Shown piece after piece: positions 17,979 to 23,125 of a stretch of DNA of 23,125 nucleotides. The notes under the pieces were generated by a model. That model was not told where the DNA came from. It ran no database searches and saw only the letters and a program-made list of their open reading frames with translations. Numbering within the stretch: the stretch's first letter is position 1; every line of letters starts with the position of its first letter. The stretch comes from a virus. Made by a program: the position numbers and the translations under genes. The DNA lies in IMG/VR virus record IMGVR_UViG_3300048771_000189, positions 1 through 23,125 of that record; one strand, given 5' to 3'.

Positions 17979-18557
17979 ATGAGTCTCGATTTCAAAGTGA
18001 TAAAGGAAATACGAATGGTGGACGTGTGCGGACGGTACAAGATCGCACTGAAGTTCAGGGGCGACTATGCGAACGCTCCATGTCCGCTCCCGACCCATAA
18101 GGACGGGGATAAGGCCAAGAGCTTCTCGATCAACCTGGCCGGCAATTACTGGCGATGTTTCTCTGATTCCTGTAATGCGAAGAACGACGGCAAACGCGGC
18201 GGGGATGTCATCAACTTCGTCGCACTGATGGAAAACTGCCGGGAGAAAGAGGCCGCTCAAAAGCTGGCCGACTGGTACGGGGTAGGCAAAGAAAAAGCCG
18301 CGCCTCGCATGGAGACACGGCCACAGATAATAAAACCAAACATGCAAAAGGCTATTAGTCAGCCTAGCGCACTGAGCGGTAGCGTCAAGCCCTCGGGGGA
18401 TGCTCCGGTGAATTACATGGCATTGATCGACAAGTGGCTGGAGGAAGTATTCGAGCCCCGTGGGGACGAGACGGAGGAAGAATACTGGCTGAGACTGAAG
18501 AAGCAGTTCAAGTCAAAGCTGGTGGAGAGCTATCGGGCCGGCCAGAATCTGAAATAG
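17979..18557 (+). CDS. CHC2-type primase zinc-finger protein
   Basis: The gene encodes 192 aa from an ATG at 17979, chosen because GGAGGGG lies five bases upstream. Residues 35-100 match the DnaG-type CHC2 finger: CPLPTHKDGDKAKSFSIN, then NYWRCFSDSC, GGDVINFVALMENC and AAQKLADWYG. The two Cys/His pairs and GGDVI-F are the family's core. The usual TOPRIM catalytic domain is absent; instead there is a linker and a helical end (KQFKSKLVESYRAGQNLK). It may recognise template DNA for replication or a partner primase, but is probably not a full primase. It overlaps the end of the AT-hook gene tail to tail by 50 bases. Confidence 0.85.
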   Translation: MSLDFKVIKEIRMVDVCGRYKIALKFRGDYANAPCPLPTHKDGDKAKSFSINLAGNYWRCFSDSCNAKNDGKRGGDVINFVALMENCREKEAAQKLADWYGVGKEKAAPRMETRPQIIKPNMQKAISQPSALSGSVKPSGDAPVNYMALIDKWLEEVFEPRGDETEEEYWLRLKKQFKSKLVESYRAGQNLK

Positions 18558-18705
18558 CGTCCTTTGATGGACGACCACGCTTTTTACCGGGCGTGGTTTT
18601 TTTGTCCCCGAGCTGGGCGAGGCGCTGATCGATCTGCTCGCGCTCGGCAAGCAGGAGTTCAATGGCCTGCTGTGTGAGGGCGTCCGCCTGTTCAATAGCT
18701 GTCAT
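18508..18705 (-). CDS. Small coiled-coil protein with AT-hook
   Basis: The gene encodes 65 aa from an ATG at 18705 with AAGGAGG three bases upstream, one of the best ribosome sites on this strand. Residues 1-33 (MTAIEQADALTQQAIELLLA then EREQIDQRLAQLG) are a helix with heptads, and KKRGRPSK (41-48) is an AT-hook that binds the minor groove of A/T-rich DNA. The 3' end overlaps the opposite CHC2 gene, and the hairpin of that gene's terminator lies inside this coding region. It could be a small nucleoid-associated or regulatory protein. Confidence 0.75.
   Translation of the reverse strand: MTAIEQADALTQQAIELLLAEREQIDQRLAQLGDKKTTPGKKRGRPSKDAISDSGRPDSSPPALT
18574..18603 (+). terminator. Strong intrinsic terminator after the CHC2 gene
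   Basis: ACCACGC (18574-18580) and GCGTGGT (18591-18597) form a 7-bp stem around a 10-base loop, followed by seven T. It should stop plus-strand transcription before the minus-strand operon. It lies within the AT-hook gene and encodes part of its TTPGKKRG segment on the other strand. Confidence 0.85.
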
Positions 18706-18750
18706 AGACCTCCTTGGGGTCGCGTTGCAGAGGGAAGGGTTAATTAATTA

Positions 18751-19203
18751 CTAAATCGACGATACAGACTTCAATAGTTTGTCCGCGTCCTCAAGTGATG
18801 CAACGGTCATCATAGCGACTTGAACGCTATCGAAACGGGCTTCAAGATCATCGAGAGTGCCGACTTCCTTATCAACCTGCTCATCAATGAGCTTGCGGAG
18901 AATGCGGCCTGCATCCCCATTGGCTATGCGCACATCTTCATCATCGTCGTCATACAAAACAAACCCAAGTTTAGCGAGGTCTTTCTCCTGCTCCTTGAGT
19001 TTCTCTTTGGCGGCGGTGATGAGTGCGAGAGCCTTGAATGCGCCTTTCTTCTCGGCGTACTGCTTGATGAGAGATTCTTTAAGTGTGTCGCGCTTCTCGG
19101 TGAGTGTTCTTTTCACCCGTGATCGAAGGCCGTTGTAATCGCCATTTCCTACCACGTCGGCAAGCTGTTTCCTATTCGCCAACGAAAATTGATTAGTGTT
19201 CAT
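18751..19203 (-). CDS. Hypothetical helical protein
   Basis: The gene encodes 150 aa beginning MNTNQFSLANRKQLADVVGN. The middle is a Lys/Glu-rich helix (LKESLIKQYAEKKGAFKALA and further), then an Asp-rich loop, LYDDDDEDVRIAN, and a helical end. The leader contains ACAAATAACAAAAC before the ATG; a longer in-frame start at 19296 has no support. No family is recognised. It lies downstream of the ATPase operon after a 136-base gap and may share its transcript. Confidence 0.7.
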   Translation of the reverse strand: MNTNQFSLANRKQLADVVGNGDYNGLRSRVKRTLTEKRDTLKESLIKQYAEKKGAFKALALITAAKEKLKEQEKDLAKLGFVLYDDDDEDVRIANGDAGRILRKLIDEQVDKEVGTLDDLEARFDSVQVAMMTVASLEDADKLLKSVSSI

Positions 19204-19339
19204 GAGTTTTGTTATTTGTTTTGGTCTTCCCCCTGCTTCCGCAATAATGATGCTTCGAATGTCCGTCCGCACGCGGTGGCTTATCGTGAGCATCATGGAA
19301 CGATTATTCGGGAGAGACGCCTGGGGGTACAGCCGCTAG

Positions 19340-20665
19340 TTACGCAGAGCTGGAAAGGAAGCGATTTATCTCCGTCATCGTTTGCTCTTTCGGGGTGGCC
19401 CAGCGCATGAGGGATTGCTTGATGATCCGGGTCGCGTCCTCCCGCTTTGGCTTCAGGGGCTTGGGGGCCAGTACCTTCCGGACGATGGGCTGGTTATTCT
19501 CAAACGTCCGTGCGTAGAACTCGTACCGGGAGAGATCGGTTATGTGCGATGGCAAGACCTCGGGGACTCGCCAATTGTCGGCGAGCATCTGGGCGTCGTC
19601 GCCGGAAACGTTGAATGAGATCTGGGTTGCGGCATTGGTCAAAATGTCGCGCATGATAGGCATTTGATAGCTGCCCTGGAAGGCGGTAACGAGGGAGATG
19701 CCGTATTTCCTCGCCTCGGCCAAAAGTGTTCCGAACTTCCCGCCGTCGGTCCCGTTCTGTGCCTCGTCGGCAACGATAATAAAGTCGGGACGCTCCGTTT
19801 GCTTCTCGCGCTTCAGCGCGGCGATGGCGAACATCGAGATGATGAGGGAGTAGAGAACGCGGGCAGTCTCCTCTCCTAGCCTTCCCTTTGAGATCCTGCA
19901 TATCAGGATCTTTCGTTCGTTCATAATTTGCAGCGGATCGATCGAATCATAGTGCCCGATGATGGGAAGGATGTTCGGGCGCATCAGCTTTGAAAGCTTG
20001 TTTATCCCTGGTGCCAACTTCGCCGTCTGGTCGGTGTGCCGGAGTTTATCGAAGGCTCTCTTGAAGAGTGCGAGGAAAGGATTGCTCGAAGCCCCGAGAA
20101 GACGCTCCCGGTATTCATCGTCGATCAGGAACCGGTAGACATGGATGAGGGTGGGGTGCGGGACGTTCTCACACACCGCGTCGATGTCGGCGCGAATGTT
20201 GTGGGGAGTCTCGTTACCCCATGCGCTATCGCTTCCGGCCATGGCCTTTAGAAGGGAGACGCAGGTTTCTTTGGCCTGTTCGAGCGCTGCCGGATCGGTG
20301 AAGAATAGGGGGTTGAAGGTCGGGACGGAATCGAGATCTGGGTCGAAAAAGATGAAGTCTCGTTTGCGGGAGGACGGAAGGATGAGGCTCAAGCGGTCGT
20401 ATACGTCGCCGTGAACGTCCATAAAAAGGCCACCGTGCCCCTGCTTCACGAACTCCGTGAACAGATTCTCTAAGAGGGCTGACTTTCCCATGCCGGTAGC
20501 GCCGATGATGTTTACATGGCGGGTGGGGTCTATTTGGAATGGAGCGCGTGTGAGCGCGTCTCGGCCGATGGTTATGTTCATTATCACGGTGTCCCCGTCC
20601 CCATCTACTGACGGCTTTCGCGCATCCGAGGGGACGAGGAGGAGGTGAGTGCGCCGGAGCGCCAC
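19340..20665 (-). CDS. TraD/HerA-like DNA-translocating ATPase 2
   Basis: This 441-aa protein has Walker A GATGMGKS (55-62), a MDVHGDVYD segment (82-90), FFDPDLDSVPTFNPL (106-120) typical of TraD/TraG coupling-like ATPases, Walker B FIIVADEAQN (295-304) and a sensor AFQ (328-330). Such ATPases pump DNA and couple it to relaxases or replication machinery. No N-terminal membrane helices are seen, unlike classical coupling proteins, so it probably acts in the cytoplasm. The start is a GTG at 20665; an ATG at residue 29 is an alternative. It is the last of three closely packed genes with the relaxation-like protein and a second ATPase. Confidence 0.88.
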   Translation of the reverse strand: MALRRTHLLLVPSDARKPSVDGDGDTVIMNITIGRDALTRAPFQIDPTRHVNIIGATGMGKSALLENLFTEFVKQGHGGLFMDVHGDVYDRLSLILPSSRKRDFIFFDPDLDSVPTFNPLFFTDPAALEQAKETCVSLLKAMAGSDSAWGNETPHNIRADIDAVCENVPHPTLIHVYRFLIDDEYRERLLGASSNPFLALFKRAFDKLRHTDQTAKLAPGINKLSKLMRPNILPIIGHYDSIDPLQIMNERKILICRISKGRLGEETARVLYSLIISMFAIAALKREKQTERPDFIIVADEAQNGTDGGKFGTLLAEARKYGISLVTAFQGSYQMPIMRDILTNAATQISFNVSGDDAQMLADNWRVPEVLPSHITDLSRYEFYARTFENNQPIVRKVLAPKPLKPKREDATRIIKQSLMRWATPKEQTMTEINRFLSSSA

Positions 20666-20697
20666 CGCCCGTAGGCGATTATCTAAAGTATGTCGCT

Positions 20698-21531
20698 TTA
20701 TTTGACGATGTCCATGAGCGAAAGTGTCTTGCCGCTCGAAGTGTGGAGCACCGGGGCGGCGGGCGTCTCGATCATGTCGCGGTGGGTCGTAAAAGCGAGG
20801 ATGTCGGAGGTCAGCCTGAAAGGCGCTCCTGCGTGTTTCCGTTTGAGATATACGTCAACACAATTGCACGATCCCTTTAGATGGACGAGGAGATTGTTCA
20901 TCGCTTCGGCGTCGCGCATGGGAATGATGACGGTGTAATACCGAAATCCCCACACTTCCTTCATCTTCCCGCTGCCATGAGAATCGACATACGGCTTCAG
21001 CTTTTCGTAGAGGGCGTCAAAGTCCTTTTTCTTGTATTCCTCTTCAAGGAAGAAATGCGAGGTCTTGGTCTTGGTAAGTTCAAAGGTGTCGTCGGGCTTT
21101 ACGATATGAGTGCCGCCCTTTTTCCAGCCGATCTCCCACTTTTCCTTCCGGGCGAGCGCATCGATCGTGATGTGCGTCCGTGCCCGGCGAAGGTCGTGCT
21201 CAATCGTGTGCGGGGAATGCGTGAGCGGGAACTCTTTGGGGTAGGTCTGGGGCCAGCGTTCCTGAGCGAGCGCGACGCCCTTTTCGGACAGTCCAGATGC
21301 GCTGGGGAGAGTCCCTTTGCCAAGATACGTTTCAGGCCGGAAGAATATCTGATTAACGAAGCCGGAACTGTTGAGTTTTGAGATGGTCCGGTTGATCGTC
21401 CGCGTCGCGTCTTGTTCTTCATTGCCATAAATAATCCAAGCCAGGTCGCGTGTGGTAAGAACCTCGTAGCGGGCGAGGTTTTCAAGTATCTTGAGCTTTA
21501 GTTCTGTCGGGTAGAATAGTTCGTCCTTCAT
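20698..21531 (-). CDS. Replication-relaxation-like winged-helix protein
   Basis: The gene encodes 277 aa. Residues 8-60 form a winged helix (LTTRDLAWIIYG, then ATRTINRTISKLNSSGFVNQ). Downstream are H108-x2-EHDL (108-114), VKPDDTFEL (144-152) and FFLEEEYKKK (160-169). This order, wHTH, then HxxxND-like, PD and E-rich segments, fits the replication-relaxation family (Replic_Relax) of mobilisable plasmids and mobile elements. PDD...FFLEEE also has the look of a PD-(D/E)XK active site, but that is inference. The gene overlaps the ATPase upstream by 50 bases, so it is translated in the same unit. I consider it an accessory DNA-binding and possibly nicking factor for the two ATPases. Confidence 0.8.
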   Translation of the reverse strand: MKDELFYPTELKLKILENLARYEVLTTRDLAWIIYGNEEQDATRTINRTISKLNSSGFVNQIFFRPETYLGKGTLPSASGLSEKGVALAQERWPQTYPKEFPLTHSPHTIEHDLRRARTHITIDALARKEKWEIGWKKGGTHIVKPDDTFELTKTKTSHFFLEEEYKKKDFDALYEKLKPYVDSHGSGKMKEVWGFRYYTVIIPMRDAEAMNNLLVHLKGSCNCVDVYLKRKHAGAPFRLTSDILAFTTHRDMIETPAAPVLHTSSGKTLSLMDIVK

Positions 21532-22609
21532 CCTCCTCTAACTCAACCATTTCAGGGAGAGGTTGTGAAGCGTACTTGTCCACAGTGCGGCTCTTTATGA
21601 CTTTGGCGTAACTGGCGGGACTCGGGCCGAGGAAGGTAGGAGTCTTGATAGTGGTGACGCGGTCTTCAGTAGTGCGTTCGGCGCGGAACGGCGACGTGAA
21701 CTGTATCCTCGTAGCGATCGTTGGGAGTTTGGCCTGGATCTCCTTCGGAAGATCTGAGGCAAGTTGATTGGCGAGGATGAGGCAGAGCTTGTACTTCCTC
21801 GCGCGCGTGAGGATGGCCTCGAACTCGGGCGCACAGAACCGCATGATCGTGTGGCACTCATCGATGTAGAGGTAGTATGGCGTCCGCTGGTCTTCGGGGA
21901 TATAGCGGCGTCCGAATGTTGCCTGCTGGACTTTCGCCACAATGAGCGAGCCGATGAACAGGTCGGTGGGAGTGTCTTTGAGATTTACCAGTAGGATTTG
22001 CTTGTCCTGCATCACGTCCCAGATATTCAGCTTCGGCTTCGCGGCCCCGAACATCGTGCGGAGGGTTGGCGATTCGGTGAACGGTGTCATTCGCTCAACG
22101 ATAGAGACGGTTTCCGAGGGTTTTGGAAACGGCGTCCATTGCTCTCTGCGGTGCGGGGCGCGTTTGAGAATCTGCTCACGGCGCTTCTCTGATTCGAGAA
22201 AATGCTGGATGTCGAGAAACGTGCAGTCGCCGCCGTTATCGTTGGCGTCGAATAATGTGCCGATGACTCTTTGCAGTCTGGGGCGCGCGACCGGCGCGCC
22301 TTCAAGGTCGAATAGATTGAGTAATTGGTCAGCGAGTACCGTCCGCTCGGGCTCGTTGCGGTAGGAAAAGAAATCAATCGGGACAGGATTATCGGTATCG
22401 AAGAATATCGTGTCCCTCACCCGATACTTGGGAATCCAATGCACCAGGCGGTTCACGAGATCGCCGGTGGGATCTATGACGCACACCCCGTGGCCGTTCT
22501 CGATGTCCTGGAGCGCCATGCTTTGAATGAGGGAACTTTTGCCGGTGCCGGGGTTACCCGCGATGTAGGTGGACTTTGGCCGGAGGTCCCCTTTGAGCGT
22601 GGACTTCAT
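21482..22609 (-). CDS. TraD/HerA-like DNA-translocating ATPase 1
   Basis: This 375-aa protein has Walker A GNPGTGKS (18-25), VCVIDPTGDLVNR (42-54), a TraD-like FFDTDNPVPIDFFSY (69-83), Walker B YYLYIDECH (245-253) and a sensor ILANQLASDL (278-287). It lacks membrane helices and an all-alpha domain, so it is shorter than typical VirD4/TraD proteins. It shares architecture but little direct identity with the ATPase at 19340. The start overlaps the upstream stop by 4 bases (ATGA). The C-terminal 30 residues are acidic. It may work as a hexameric DNA pump with the protein at 20698. Confidence 0.88.
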   Translation of the reverse strand: MKSTLKGDLRPKSTYIAGNPGTGKSSLIQSMALQDIENGHGVCVIDPTGDLVNRLVHWIPKYRVRDTIFFDTDNPVPIDFFSYRNEPERTVLADQLLNLFDLEGAPVARPRLQRVIGTLFDANDNGGDCTFLDIQHFLESEKRREQILKRAPHRREQWTPFPKPSETVSIVERMTPFTESPTLRTMFGAAKPKLNIWDVMQDKQILLVNLKDTPTDLFIGSLIVAKVQQATFGRRYIPEDQRTPYYLYIDECHTIMRFCAPEFEAILTRARKYKLCLILANQLASDLPKEIQAKLPTIATRIQFTSPFRAERTTEDRVTTIKTPTFLGPSPASYAKVIKSRTVDKYASQPLPEMVELEEDEGRTILPDRTKAQDT

Positions 22610-23073
22610 TCAATGTCGCTCAGCTCTACGTCGTGGGTGGGGCGTTTCTTCTCCGGGAACTTCACGCCGGTTTTCTTCTCGATGAGTTGTTTCACTATCG
22701 GCCCTAAAAACCCACCGACGGCACGGCCTACATCCGCAAGCTGTTGTTCTTCAGCCGGGGTGAGATTGTCTGTTGCCGTGAGCAGGTCTTTGGTGGCTTC
22801 TCCTACGGAGTCGTTGGGCTTGCGGGGCTTTGATTCGCGCATAGCCTGAGTGAAGGCTTTGAGGAGGGGTATGGGCTTTTCATCTTCATCCTCCGCAGTG
22901 CTTCTCGTATTAGGGAAGAGCACGTCGCCCAGGGTGGTGTATTGCTTACCATCCGTAGATCCTCCAGTCCTTCGCTCGCGTTTCTCCCATTCTTCTTCGG
23001 TCGGGAAAGGCGGTAGCCCTTTCTTCTTACGGTCGATCGCTTCAGCGAAAGTAATCTCTCTTTTACCAGCCAT
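22606..23073 (-). CDS. Hypothetical protein at head of ATPase operon
   Basis: The gene encodes 155 aa with GGAGGACCT just before the ATG. It is charged and largely disordered: MAGKREITFAEAIDRKKKGL, an acidic patch (AEDEDEKP) near residue 63, then a helix with GRAVGGFLGPIVKQLIEK (115-132). It may be an adaptor for the downstream ATPase; the 4-base overlap supports coupled translation. No family is recognised. Confidence 0.75.
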   Translation of the reverse strand: MAGKREITFAEAIDRKKKGLPPFPTEEEWEKRERRTGGSTDGKQYTTLGDVLFPNTRSTAEDEDEKPIPLLKAFTQAMRESKPRKPNDSVGEATKDLLTATDNLTPAEEQQLADVGRAVGGFLGPIVKQLIEKKTGVKFPEKKRPTHDVELSDIE

Positions 23074-23125
23074 AGGTCCTCCAGTCGCCGCACCGTCCTA
23101 GCCGATAGGCGTACCCGATAGGGCG

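Noticed and set aside
23102-23122. CCGATAGG repeated twice at the right edge
   Set aside because: Only 8 bp each and cut by the window end; too little to call an attachment site or iteron.
1-23125. tRNA, rRNA, CRISPR arrays, insertion sequences and integrase
   Set aside because: Looked for cloverleaf-like segments, regular short repeats with spacers and transposase motifs by eye; none seen.

Overview
The window looks like part of a tailed-phage genome (free phage, prophage or phage-plasmid) from a bacterial host that uses the standard code. The evidence is a packaging and head block on the minus strand: small terminase, large terminase, a small zinc-ribbon protein, a portal protein fused to a Mu gpF-type head-morphogenesis domain, and the start of another virion gene that runs off the left edge. 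No rRNA, tRNA, integrase, CRISPR array or insertion sequence is visible. The host cannot be named from the sequence alone.

Layout. From 1 to 6.3 kb is the packaging and head module (minus strand). From 3.3 to 12.3 kb this minus-strand backbone is repeatedly interrupted by plus-strand genes that stand alone or in pairs, mostly preceded by a TATAAT/TACAAT-like box: a 69-aa protein, a GIY-YIG nuclease-like protein, a cysteine-rich zinc protein with a helix-hairpin-helix protein, two single-pass membrane proteins, an HNH nuclease and a multi-pass membrane protein. These look like 'morons' (autonomously expressed accessory genes). Between them lie minus-strand genes for a PD-(D/E)XK-like protein, a RusA-type resolvase and several small proteins. 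From 12.3 to 17.6 kb (minus) is a DNA-metabolism block: a HerA-like ATPase with a duplicated C-terminal domain, a winged-helix protein, a zinc-knuckle protein, a SWIM-finger miniprotein, an SSB-like protein ending in DIPF, a long coiled-coil protein and four very small genes. From 17.7 to 18.6 kb a plus-strand pair encodes a 53-aa protein and a CHC2 primase-type zinc-finger protein; both are followed by good intrinsic terminators. From 18.5 to 23.1 kb (minus) is a compact operon-like run: a 155-aa protein, a TraD/HerA-like ATPase, a replication-relaxation-like winged-helix protein, a second TraD/HerA-like ATPase, a 150-aa protein and an AT-hook protein.

How it may fit together. TerS/TerL package DNA into a head built around the portal. 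The SSB-like, RusA-like, HerA-like and CHC2 proteins suggest the element handles its own replication and recombination intermediates. The right-hand operon resembles the coupling-protein and relaxation-protein sets of mobilisable plasmids and is the most unusual part of a phage genome: two motor ATPases flank a wHTH protein that retains PD..(E) nuclease-like residues. The plus-strand morons, three of them membrane proteins and two nuclease-like, are candidate superinfection-exclusion or anti-competitor genes.

Many minus-strand genes lack a Shine-Dalgarno sequence and instead share G-poor, A/C-rich leaders containing AAATAAC-like words. Most plus-strand genes have clear AGGAG-type sites. A striking four-half-site operator lies between the head genes and the first moron.
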